A stretch of DNA of 64,000 nucleotides. Origin: Candidatus Blautia excrementipullorum. Lineage in GTDB: Bacteria; Bacillota; Clostridia; Lachnospirales; Lachnospiraceae. Position 1 is the first letter of the stretch; each line of letters begins with the position of its first letter. The stretch is taken from assembly GCA_019118645.1 (NCBI GenBank), contig DWYN01000058.1, forward strand, positions 1 through 64,000. The letters run 5' to 3'. This document shows positions 17,434-25,028 of this stretch, piece by piece. Under the pieces are notes generated by a model, which worked only from the letters and a program-made list of their open reading frames with translations, searched no databases and had not been told where the DNA came from. Made by a program: the position numbers and the translations under genes.

Positions 17434-19785
17434 TCAGACGGATTCCCAGAAACGCCGGAGAATCTCTTCTACATTGTTCAGGCGGCAGGGAACGAGATCG
17501 TTCCACTCTTCGGGCAGCAGCACTTTGTAGTCCGCGTTCCAGAATCTGTCATCCATCAGAAGAATCGTCCCTGTGTCCTCTTTTGTCCGTATCACTCTTC
17601 CGGCTGCCTGAAGAACCTTGTTCATTCCCGGATACCGGTATGCATAGTCGAAACCGTTCTCTCCCTTCTGATCGTAAAACTGGCGGAGGATTTCCCTTTC
17701 GGGGCTGACCTGAGGCAGTCCTGTACCTACAATTGCAGCTCCGATCAGCCGGTTCCCCATCAGATCAATTCCCTCGGAAAAAATCCCTCCCATCACGCAG
17801 AATCCCAGAAGCGTCTCCCCGCTCTCCTCCCGGAACTCTTCCAGAAACTCCTCCCGTTCCCGTTCGTTCATATCAGGGGTCTGGCAGATGCACCTTACCC
17901 AGTCCGCTGAGAATTCGTCCTCATAAATGCGGTATACATCTTCCAGAAGCTTATAGGATGGAAAAAAAGCCATGTAATTTCCTTTTTTCTGCCACACCAT
18001 TCTCGCAAGATATTCCGCCATCCGGCGGTATTCTTCATAGCCTCTTCTCGCATAACGGCTGCTGACATCCATACAGGACAGAAGGCAGCGGTTTTTCTGG
18101 TCAAAGGGAGAGCGGACATAAATGCCGTAATCGTCCGTTCTCGTGCTGAGAAGGTTTCTGTAGTAAACCATAGGAATCAATGTGGCCGAGAAAAACACTG
18201 CGCACCGGCCTTTTTCCAAATAATGGCAAAGGTTCTGCGCGGGGTTGACACAATACAGTCTGACAGAAAACCCTTCCTTTTCTCCTTTTGCCGTATAGAC
18301 CACATAATTTTCATCAAGGAGCTCAGAAATATTCAGGAAATCGCGGACATGAAAGCAGAAATCAAGGATTCCCTCCGACGCCTCGGCAAATTCCGGCTCT
18401 TCCAGAAGCTTGTCGATTTCTCCCTGTACTGTAAGCAGCTGAAGGGGAAGCGGTCCCGGACTTTCCAGAACCTGAAAGTCTTCACATTCCTTTTCAAGCT
18501 CCAGGAGCTGGCGGCTGACCTTCCCCAGTGCCCGGAACAGCTTTGCGCTGTATGGCTTCACAAAGCGCCGGGCATCCAGCACTTCTTTTCTGGTGAGGAC
18601 AGCGCTGTACATTTCTCTTCCCCTCTCTACCAGATTGTGGGCTTCGTCAATCAGGAAAATATAATCTCCTGCCACGTTTTCCCCGAAAAATCTTTTCAGA
18701 TGCACGTTCGGATCAAAGGCATAGTTATAGTCACAGATCACCGCGTCCACCCAGACAGCCAGGTCAAGACACATCTCAAAGGGGCAGACTCTGAATTTCT
18801 CTGCCTGCGCTAAAATCGCATCCCGGTCAAAAGCCTGTCCGGAAGTCCACAGGTCATAAACTGCTCTGTTCACTCGGTCAAAGTGCCCTTTCGCATAGGG
18901 GCATGTTTTTGGCGTACATTCCGGTGTTTCGCAGAAGCACAGCTTTTCTTTTGCCGTTATGACCACCGACTGAAAGAGAAGCCCTTTCTCTCTGAGTATG
19001 GAAAACGCATCCTGAGCCACCGTTCTTGTGATTGTCTTTGCCGTCAGATAGAAAATAACATCTCCCCTGCCCTGGCCAAGGGCTCTCACCGCGGGAAAAA
19101 CTGCAGACATGGTTTTTCCTACTCCGGTGGGCGCCTGCACGAAAATCTGCTTCCGGCTGGAAATCGCATGGTATACTCCCGACACCATTTCTCTCTGCCC
19201 TTTTCTGTATGGGAAGGGAAATTCCAGTCCTTCCATGGAAGCGTTTCTCCGGCGGATCCACTGCCTGCGCCAGGATACCCATCTATGGTATTCATTCAGA
19301 AGATTCCGGTACCATTCTCCAAGCTCATCGACGAAAAATGTCTCCCGGAAACGGCGGATTTCCTCTGTATCCAGATTGGCGTAAGTCATTTGGACTCCGA
19401 TCTCGCTCAGCCCGTTCTGGCTGGCATAGATCCAGGCATAACACATTGCCTGGGCGCGGTGTACCGCAGCCGGCTCCTCCAGAGAATTCACATCTTTATA
19501 AATTCCTTTTATCTCATCAATACAGGCAGTATCCCCTTCCGGCAGAATTCCGTCGGCCCGGCCCTCCACTCGGATCGTAAGATCCTCAAATTCCGTATCC
19601 AGTTTTAAAGGAACCTCAGCGTGGTAGCCGCCTTTCATCTGTTTCTGAATTTTTCTGTGGAGACGGCTGCCTTTCAGCATCGCCTCCCGGTCAGCCGCCC
19701 CGCTTCCGCTGCTGTCCAGATCACCGCTTCGTAAAATGAATTCCACCAGATTGCGGACAGAAATACGAACAACTTCTTTTTCCAT
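17434..19785 (-). CDS. PD-(D/E)XK nuclease / XPD-DinG-type Fe-S helicase fusion
   Basis: 783-residue DNA repair enzyme. The N-terminal RecB/Cas4-like nuclease domain (about 1-165) has H43, GRAD78, E91-I-K93 and the QxxxY motif Q112-Y116. The superfamily 2 helicase follows: Walker A APTGVGKT (218-225), an iron-sulfur insertion with cysteines at about 283, 285, 290, 295, 334 and 339, DEAH at 380-383, and GRVIRTKED near the C-terminus as motif VI. XPD/DinG helicases unwind DNA 5' to 3'. A weak GGAAGG lies 12 bases before the ATG. It lies near the LexA-boxed repair pair but is separated from it by the HPr-like gene. Confidence 0.9.
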   Translation of the reverse strand: MEKEVVRISVRNLVEFILRSGDLDSSGSGAADREAMLKGSRLHRKIQKQMKGGYHAEVPLKLDTEFEDLTIRVEGRADGILPEGDTACIDEIKGIYKDVNSLEEPAAVHRAQAMCYAWIYASQNGLSEIGVQMTYANLDTEEIRRFRETFFVDELGEWYRNLLNEYHRWVSWRRQWIRRRNASMEGLEFPFPYRKGQREMVSGVYHAISSRKQIFVQAPTGVGKTMSAVFPAVRALGQGRGDVIFYLTAKTITRTVAQDAFSILREKGLLFQSVVITAKEKLCFCETPECTPKTCPYAKGHFDRVNRAVYDLWTSGQAFDRDAILAQAEKFRVCPFEMCLDLAVWVDAVICDYNYAFDPNVHLKRFFGENVAGDYIFLIDEAHNLVERGREMYSAVLTRKEVLDARRFVKPYSAKLFRALGKVSRQLLELEKECEDFQVLESPGPLPLQLLTVQGEIDKLLEEPEFAEASEGILDFCFHVRDFLNISELLDENYVVYTAKGEKEGFSVRLYCVNPAQNLCHYLEKGRCAVFFSATLIPMVYYRNLLSTRTDDYGIYVRSPFDQKNRCLLSCMDVSSRYARRGYEEYRRMAEYLARMVWQKKGNYMAFFPSYKLLEDVYRIYEDEFSADWVRCICQTPDMNEREREEFLEEFREESGETLLGFCVMGGIFSEGIDLMGNRLIGAAIVGTGLPQVSPEREILRQFYDQKGENGFDYAYRYPGMNKVLQAAGRVIRTKEDTGTILLMDDRFWNADYKVLLPEEWNDLVPCRLNNVEEILRRFWESV

Positions 19786-19835
19786 ATCAGTCTTATACCT
19801 TCCCCTGAAACAATCTTCGGGCCTGCAACTGTAAA

Positions 19836-19864
19836 AGGCGCATATCTTATCAGGATATACGCCT
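19836..19864 (-). terminator. Terminator after the HPr-like gene
   Basis: 10-base-pair hairpin GGCGTATATC/GATATGCGCC (one wobble pair) with a 7-base loop, followed by TTTT on the minus strand; it separates the HPr-like gene from the helicase gene. Confidence 0.75.
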
Positions 19865-19884
19865 CAAATACTCATATTTTCTGG

Positions 19885-20112
19885 TCAGCCCACGGCAAAT
19901 TTCGCTATCACTTCATTAAAGCCCGGATTATCACCATAGCATTTAACCGTAAGCTCTTTCGTCAGATCCATACTTAAAATACCCAGTATTGATTTTGCAT
20001 CGATAATAATTCTGTTATAGAAAATGTCTATATCAAAATCACATTTACTTGCCGCATTCACAAACTCTCTTACATCTTCCGCCGCATTTAATCTGATCTG
20101 ATGCTGCACCAT
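19885..20112 (-). CDS. HPr/Crh-like protein lacking the catalytic histidine
   Basis: 75-residue HPr-fold protein. The segment KSILGILSM (40-48) matches the HPr regulatory-serine motif KSIMGVMSL, with Ser41 in the place of Ser46. The loop that carries the phosphorylatable His15 in HPr (G-x-H-A-R-P) is missing; the sequence there reads LNAAEDVREF. It therefore cannot be a normal phosphocarrier and resembles Crh, the HPr-like corepressor partner of CcpA (inference). GGAGG lies 9 bases upstream of ATG 20112. A possible promoter has -35 TTGACA at 20183-20178. Confidence 0.8.
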   Translation of the reverse strand: MVQHQIRLNAAEDVREFVNAASKCDFDIDIFYNRIIIDAKSILGILSMDLTKELTVKCYGDNPGFNEVIAKFAVG

Positions 20113-20264
20113 CTTCTTTAACCTCCTGATTGACATGATATCTTATCATTGCGTATTTTGTCACCGCATTTTTCATTTGTCAACAGAATTAAATCTTTCT
20201 TTACATTTTTCAACAAATTAACTAATTATTCCCTTGAAAAATCCTCCTTTTCTATTCATTAAGA

Positions 20265-21038
20265 CTATGAAAATTCTGTCATATTTGAACGAAATTTTAA
20301 GGGAACGAACTGCTTCTGAAGTTCCGGATTCTCTCTTTCCGGGATTGCAACGGACTGGCAGAACGCCCTCCACAGGTTCTCATATTCATCTGCGCCGGCT
20401 ATTCTTTTCTCTTCCTCCTGATCAGCGCGGACCTCCCTGTATACTGTACATTCACCGCCTTTTGGATGCGTTACAACCTTATGTCTGGCCTGATCATAGA
20501 TCATCCAGTTCTCATTCGGAAAACGGTCAGCAAAATGAGGAGCCAGAAATTCCAGTATGTCATTCTGCGGCGAAACAGCAGAATACAGGACGCCTCCCCC
20601 GAGTTCGCGGAAACGGACAAATCCGTAAAATCTGTGAAGCTCATGCCTTACTTTCACCTGCAGAGAAGAGACAAGATTTACCGCCGGGTCTGCCAGAGCT
20701 TCCAGCACATGTCTGTCGCACCGGCCCTGTCCAAGCGCCCTTCTGAGAAGGTAAAAGACAGCCGTCCCTTTATCCGGGTGCGTAGATACCGCCGCATAAC
20801 AGACCGCCCGGTAAGTAGTTTCCCCCAGTTTTTTTCTTACGGATCTGGCTACTTTCGCTGCCTTTTCACTGTCCGGCGGAATCTCCATAATGGTGCTGAA
20901 CAGTTCCGGATATTCCGGTTCACAGGTAGCAATCTCTACCTGAAGTCCCCTGGCTCCCCATAGCCATCCATCATATACTGCGGTAAAAATCCCCTCCACA
21001 GAGTCCTGACAGACCAGTATTTTTTTCTCATAAGCCAT
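20265..21038 (-). CDS. TIGR03915-family probable DNA metabolism protein (DUF4130)
   Basis: 257-residue member of the family always found beside the TIGR03916 radical SAM protein; it has been linked to uracil-DNA-glycosylase-like domains, but its reaction is unknown. The N-terminus YDGWLWGA and a conserved central segment with RRALGQGRCD and RHELHRFYGFVRFRE are visible. Cytosolic. Start ATG 21038 has AAGGAGG upstream. It overlaps the radical SAM gene by 11 bases, implying equal expression from the LexA-boxed promoter. Confidence 0.9.
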   Translation of the reverse strand: MAYEKKILVCQDSVEGIFTAVYDGWLWGARGLQVEIATCEPEYPELFSTIMEIPPDSEKAAKVARSVRKKLGETTYRAVCYAAVSTHPDKGTAVFYLLRRALGQGRCDRHVLEALADPAVNLVSSLQVKVRHELHRFYGFVRFRELGGGVLYSAVSPQNDILEFLAPHFADRFPNENWMIYDQARHKVVTHPKGGECTVYREVRADQEEEKRIAGADEYENLWRAFCQSVAIPERENPELQKQFVPLKFRSNMTEFS

Positions 21039-22356
21039 TGCCGACGCCTCCTTCCGTGCAGGCAGAGAAATTCCAGTCATCGAAAAGAGAAATCTGGCGA
21101 TAGGTGATTCCGGCAGATGAATCGGAGATCTTACTTTCCTGACTCAGCAAATTTCTCACTATATAATCCTCTTCCATTTTCACCGGATACATCTGCCGTC
21201 CGTTGCAGGTAATAAAATAAATAGCTCTTTTCAAAACCACGCCTATTTTGCGAAGATCAGAAAAATCAAGTGTATGATATCTTCTGGCTCCGACTATCCT
21301 TCTGGCCGACTTTTCACCAATCCCCGGCACCCTCAGAAGCATCCAGTAGTCTGCCCTGTTGATTTCCACAGGAAAGTTCTCCAGATGGCTGACCGCCCAG
21401 TCGCATTTCGGATCAAGAAAAAGATTAAAATTCGGATGCTTTTCTGACAGCAGCTCCTCAGCCTGAAATCCGTAAAAGCGCATCAGCCAGTCCGCCTGAT
21501 ACAGCCTGTGCTCTCTCAGAAGCGGCGGACCCTGGGGGAGCACCGGCAGCGCCCGGTCCTCATTGACCGATACAAAAGCAGAGTAGAAGACTCTTTTCAG
21601 AGAGAAATTCCGGTACAGAGCCTCCGCCACCGATATGATCTGAAAGTCACTCTCCCCTGATGCTCCGATGATCATCTGCGTGCTCTGTCCCGCAGGAACA
21701 AACCTTGGCGTATGCCGGTAAACTGCCAATTCCGCTTTATTTTCCTCGGATCCGATCTGTATCTGCTTCATTGGCCTGAGAATCGTTCTCCGGCTTTTGT
21801 GAGGCGCCAGGCGCTTCAGGCTCTCGGCAGTGGAAAGTTCCAGGTTGACGCTCATGCGGTCCGCCAGGTATCCGGCTCTCTGTATCAGTTCCGGAGATGC
21901 TCCCGGAATCGCCTTCAAATGAATATATCCGCGGAAATGATAGCGGTTCCTGAGTATCTCGGCGGAACGTACCAGCTCTTCCATTGTCTCGTCCGGCGAG
22001 CCTTTTACGCCGGAGCTTAAAAACAGCCCCTCTATATAGTTTCTTCTGTAGAATTCTATCGTAAGGCGGCTGATCTCCTCCGGAGTAAAACTGGCTCTCA
22101 CAATATCGTTGGAAGAACGGTTCAGGCAGTATTTGCAGTCGTAAACACACTCGTTGGTATACAGCACCTTAAGAAGGCTGATGCACCGGCCATCGCTGGA
22201 AAAGCTATGGCAGATACCGGCTCCTATGCTGTTTCCCATTCCCTGGCCGCCGCCCTTCCTGTCCACCCCGCTGGATGTGCAGGCCACATCGTACTTCGCC
22301 GCATCAGATAAAATCTGAAGTTTTTCCATTATCGTCATGGATTCCCGCGTAATCAT
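21028..22356 (-). CDS. TIGR03916-family radical SAM protein, putative DNA modification/repair
   Basis: 442-residue radical SAM enzyme. The CX3CX2C cluster motif CVYDCKYC is at 70-77, the barrel follows, and a helix-hairpin-helix DNA-binding element LRVPGIGEKSARRIVGA sits near 341-357. This combination of an S-adenosylmethionine radical centre and an HhH motif underlies the family's predicted DNA-repair role; the substrate is not known. Start ATG 22356 has GGAGGGAG five bases upstream. The promoter carries two LexA-like boxes, an independent sign of a DNA-damage role. Confidence 0.92.
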   Translation of the reverse strand: MITRESMTIMEKLQILSDAAKYDVACTSSGVDRKGGGQGMGNSIGAGICHSFSSDGRCISLLKVLYTNECVYDCKYCLNRSSNDIVRASFTPEEISRLTIEFYRRNYIEGLFLSSGVKGSPDETMEELVRSAEILRNRYHFRGYIHLKAIPGASPELIQRAGYLADRMSVNLELSTAESLKRLAPHKSRRTILRPMKQIQIGSEENKAELAVYRHTPRFVPAGQSTQMIIGASGESDFQIISVAEALYRNFSLKRVFYSAFVSVNEDRALPVLPQGPPLLREHRLYQADWLMRFYGFQAEELLSEKHPNFNLFLDPKCDWAVSHLENFPVEINRADYWMLLRVPGIGEKSARRIVGARRYHTLDFSDLRKIGVVLKRAIYFITCNGRQMYPVKMEEDYIVRNLLSQESKISDSSAGITYRQISLFDDWNFSACTEGGVGNGL

Positions 22357-22366
22357 AGTCTCCCTC

Positions 22367-22380
22367 CAAACAAATGTTTG
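22367..22380. promoter_or_regulatory. LexA-like SOS box, proximal
   Basis: CAAACAAATGTTTG, one mismatch from the Bacillus LexA consensus CGAACRNRYGTTYG. It overlaps the predicted transcription start, 11 bases upstream of the radical SAM start codon. Confidence 0.75.
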
Positions 22381-22384
22381 TATT

Positions 22385-22413
22385 ATTCTATTCCAAACAT
22401 TTGTTTGTGTCAA
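22385..22413 (-). promoter_or_regulatory. Promoter of the radical SAM/TIGR03915 operon
   Basis: -35 TTGACA (22413-22408), 17-base spacer, -10 TAGAAT (22390-22385). The distal SOS-like box fills most of the spacer and the proximal box covers the start site, the layout expected for tight LexA repression. Confidence 0.85.
22394..22407. promoter_or_regulatory. LexA-like SOS box, distal
   Basis: CAAACATTTGTTTG on the plus strand (CAAACAAATGTTTG on minus), the same box as the proximal one in opposite orientation, 27 bases away, lying between -35 and -10. Confidence 0.75.
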
Positions 22414-22430
22414 CCCAATAAAACGGGACA

Positions 22431-22466
22431 ATAAAAAAATCCCAGAATATTTCTGAGATTTTTTTT
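22431..22466. terminator. Terminator of the aspartate kinase gene
   Basis: 11-base-pair stem AAATCTCAGAA/TTCTGGGATTT on the minus strand with a 3-base loop, and A- and T-runs on either side. It insulates the LexA-boxed promoter from lysC readthrough. Confidence 0.85.
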
Positions 22467-22490
22467 ATGCTCTTTTTCTATTTTGTCCGA

Positions 22491-23810
22491 TCAGATCTGC
22501 GTCATCACAAAAATGTCGTAAATCGCTTTCACAGCAGCCTCAAAATCCCTGTTTTCCACACCGATAATAATATTCAGCTCGCTGGATCCCTGATCGATCA
22601 TCTTCACATTCACATGGGCATGGGCCAAAGCGGAAAATACACGGCCGGCCGTCCCTCTCTGGGATTTCATTCCCCGTCCTACAACCGCGATCAGAGCCAG
22701 ATCTGATTCCATCTCTATAAAATCCGGATTTACCGCACGGTGGATTCCGGCAATCACCTGCTGTTCCTTTTCCTCAAATTCGTCCTGGTGAACATAAACC
22801 GTCATTGTATCAATTCCGGAGGGAACATGCTCAAAATTAATTCCCTGTTCCTCAAATACCTGAAGAACCTTCCTTCCGAATCCAATTTCGCTGTTCATCA
22901 TGGATTTTTCAATATTAATGGAGCAGAAGCCTTTTTTTCCGGCAATTCCGGTAATCACATATTTCGGTTTGCGGCAGGTGCTCTCCACAATCAGCGTACC
23001 CTTGTCCTCCGGACGGTTGGTATTTCTGATATTGATGGGGATCCCCTCTTTCTGAACCGGGAAGATCGCGTCCTCGTGAAGGACCGTAGCTCCCATATAG
23101 GACAGCTCACGCAGTTCACGGTAAGTGATCGTCTCAATCACTGCCGGATCATCCACGATTCTTGGATCTGTCACCAGGAAGCCGGAAACATCTGTCCAGT
23201 TCTCATAGAGATCCGCATGCACCGCTTTTGCCACCAGAGATCCGGTGATATCGGAGCCTCCTCTGGAAAAAGTTTTCACTGTGCCGTCTTCCATAGCTCC
23301 ATAAAAGCCCGGAACGACTGCGCGCTCACATTTTGAAAGACGCTTTTCAAGAAGCCTGTCTGTTTTTTCTTCGTCAAAAACACCGTTTTTGTCAAAGCGG
23401 ATCACCGAAGCCGCGTCTACGAACTCATATCCGAGATAAGCCGCCATAATCTTTCCGTTCAGGAACTCGCCTCTGGACGCCGCGTAATCTGTACCTGCCT
23501 GGGCCCGAAAATCCTCCTCGATCTGTCTGAACTCTTCCTCCAGGGACAGATCCAGCTCCAGGCCTTTGATGATTTCATAGTATCGCTCCTTGATTTCCGC
23601 CAGCATCCCGCTGAAATCTTCTCCTGCCGCCGCGCTCTTATAGCAGGAGTACAAAAGATCCGTCACCTTAATATCTTCCGGAAATCTTTTGCCGGGGGCA
23701 GACGGCACCACATAGCGTCTGCTCTCCTCGCTCCTGATGATTTCTCCCACTTTGCGGAACTGGTCGGAATTGGCCAGGGAACTTCCTCCGAATTTTACAA
23801 CTTTCTTCAT
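22491..23810 (-). CDS. lysC: Aspartate kinase
   Basis: Phosphorylates aspartate, the first step to Lys/Thr/Met. KFGGSSLA (6-13) is the kinase signature, FSRGGSDITGSL near 180 is the substrate/ATP loop, and tandem ACT regulatory domains occupy the C-terminal third (about 300-439). The 439-residue monofunctional form matches the clostridial class. RBS and ATG at 23810 are clear, and no lysine riboswitch is visible in the 103-base gap upstream, so feedback is probably through the ACT domains. Confidence 0.93.
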   Translation of the reverse strand: MKKVVKFGGSSLANSDQFRKVGEIIRSEESRRYVVPSAPGKRFPEDIKVTDLLYSCYKSAAAGEDFSGMLAEIKERYYEIIKGLELDLSLEEEFRQIEEDFRAQAGTDYAASRGEFLNGKIMAAYLGYEFVDAASVIRFDKNGVFDEEKTDRLLEKRLSKCERAVVPGFYGAMEDGTVKTFSRGGSDITGSLVAKAVHADLYENWTDVSGFLVTDPRIVDDPAVIETITYRELRELSYMGATVLHEDAIFPVQKEGIPINIRNTNRPEDKGTLIVESTCRKPKYVITGIAGKKGFCSINIEKSMMNSEIGFGRKVLQVFEEQGINFEHVPSGIDTMTVYVHQDEFEEKEQQVIAGIHRAVNPDFIEMESDLALIAVVGRGMKSQRGTAGRVFSALAHAHVNVKMIDQGSSELNIIIGVENRDFEAAVKAIYDIFVMTQI

Positions 23811-23913
23811 GATAATGCTCTCACCCTTCTGTAATTCTCTTTTCCAATAAAAATCTGTATTCTATTTTATTGAAAAACAGAGGATTTTGCAAGCATTTCT
23901 TTTGGATGTTTAT

Positions 23914-24195
23914 TTATGCGCAGTACTCCCGGAGAACATTCTGAAGCGCGGAAGCGCTGCTGGAATGACATCTGCACACCGGAATCGATTTTCTCTTTGC
24001 CTCTTCCACGGCGCAGTTTACCATTTTATGAGATACCGTACTGGTAAACAGGATCAGAAGATCCGGATCCCCGATTTTTTTCTTCATTGCCCCTTTTTCT
24101 TTCGCAAAAATCTTCGCCTTGCATCCATAGCATTTACAGATGTCCTCATACTGACATACCATACGTTCATTCCCGCCTACGATTACGATACTCAT
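23914..24195 (-). CDS. DUF2325 domain-containing protein
   Basis: 93-residue DUF2325 protein of unknown function. It begins VIVGGNERM, has a basic KCYGCKAKIFAKEKGAMKKKI segment, and contains cysteines at about 20, 22, 25, 68 and 74 plus the near-terminal YCA. In clostridia such genes often sit near iron-transport (feo) genes; here it is alone, but its leader carries a dyad resembling DtxR-type metal operators. Start ATG 24195 with AGGAGAGG upstream. Confidence 0.85.
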   Translation of the reverse strand: MSIVIVGGNERMVCQYEDICKCYGCKAKIFAKEKGAMKKKIGDPDLLILFTSTVSHKMVNCAVEEAKRKSIPVCRCHSSSASALQNVLREYCA

Positions 24196-24244
24196 ATATC
24201 ACCTCTCCTTTGTTAATCTAAACTAACTTCTGTTTTTAAAATTA

Positions 24245-24262
24245 AGTTAGCAAAAGCTAACT
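24245..24262. promoter_or_regulatory. Candidate metal-repressor operator
   Basis: Perfect inverted repeat AGTTAGC-AAAA-GCTAACT, just downstream of the predicted start site of the DUF2325 gene. A related TTAATCTAAACTAA sequence follows at 24213-24226. The GTTAG/CTAAC halves resemble DtxR/IdeR/MntR half-sites; the regulator is inferred. Confidence 0.55.
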
Positions 24263-24272
24263 GTGTATTGAA

Positions 24273-24301
24273 ATACTACCACACTTTTTTTGATTTGTCA
24301 A
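24273..24301 (-). promoter_or_regulatory. Promoter of the DUF2325 gene
   Basis: -35 TTGACA (24301-24296), 17-base spacer, -10 TAGTAT (24278-24273), placing the start point immediately before the AGTTAGC dyad. Confidence 0.75.
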
Positions 24302-24317
24302 AGGATTTTTCATTTTT

Positions 24318-25028
24318 TTACCGCTTATTTTTGTCATACTCGGATATGCCGCATACAGTAAGCACGCTGCCGTTCACCTGAAAGCGGATATTTTTTTTGC
24401 CGTAGGCGAGCCCGTATACACGGTCCGGATCTGACTGATAGCCGGGACGGGGATCATTTTCCAGAACCTCCGTAAGGGCCCTTCTCTTCTCTTCCGGAAT
24501 CATTTCCAGCCATTCTTCCGGAAAAACCACCTGCAGTTTATGATCCTCGATACGGTCCGTAAATCCGCCTGAGGCTTCCGGATGACTGTCGGACGGTATA
24601 TAGGGCTTAATGTCAAAGATAGGCGTCCCATCCATCAGATCAGCTCCGGAAACATAAAGCACCGGCCCCAGGTCCCGCTGAAATTCTATTTTATCCAGAC
24701 GGACTGAGGAAAGGCCCAGGCTGTTCGGCCTGAAGGGAGACCTGGTGGCAAACACTCCCTTCCGCACATTTCCGCCCAGCCGGGGCGGCCTGACTGTAGG
24801 CGACCAGGTATCCCTGACATTTTCCGAAAACTGCCAGATCAGCCAGATATGGGTATATTCCTCCAGCCCCCGAAAAGCCTCCGGTACCCGGTATTCCGGT
24901 TCAAAAACGATCCGGGCATGCTGTTCCTTCAGTCTGCCGCTCTGATGAGGAATTCCGAATTTCTCCGGAAAATCATTGTGAATCCTTGCAATTGCCCTGA
25001 TTTCTGCTGTCACTTTATCTTCATGCAT
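24318..25028 (-). CDS. trmO: tRNA (N6-threonylcarbamoyladenosine-37-N6)-methyltransferase TrmO
   Basis: SAM-dependent beta-barrel methyltransferase (YaeB/TsaA family) that methylates t6A37 in tRNA-Thr. GVFATRSPFRPNSLGLS, the family signature, lies near 93-109, with IKPYIPSD and a C-terminal DPRPGYQ segment. The start ATG 25028 overlaps the stop of the upstream SGNH gene by 8 bases. 236 residues is normal. The link to the acyltransferase pair upstream seems positional only. Confidence 0.92.
   Translation of the reverse strand: MHEDKVTAEIRAIARIHNDFPEKFGIPHQSGRLKEQHARIVFEPEYRVPEAFRGLEEYTHIWLIWQFSENVRDTWSPTVRPPRLGGNVRKGVFATRSPFRPNSLGLSSVRLDKIEFQRDLGPVLYVSGADLMDGTPIFDIKPYIPSDSHPEASGGFTDRIEDHKLQVVFPEEWLEMIPEEKRRALTEVLENDPRPGYQSDPDRVYGLAYGKKNIRFQVNGSVLTVCGISEYDKNKR

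Noticed and set aside
22367..22407. Inverted CAAACAAATGTTTG repeats considered as transposon ends or recombination sites
   Set aside because: Their exact placement in the promoter spacer and at the start site, and similarity to SOS boxes, explain them better; there is no target duplication or transposase.
23811..23913. Lysine riboswitch upstream of aspartate kinase
   Set aside because: The gap is too short and the conserved lysine-riboswitch elements are absent.
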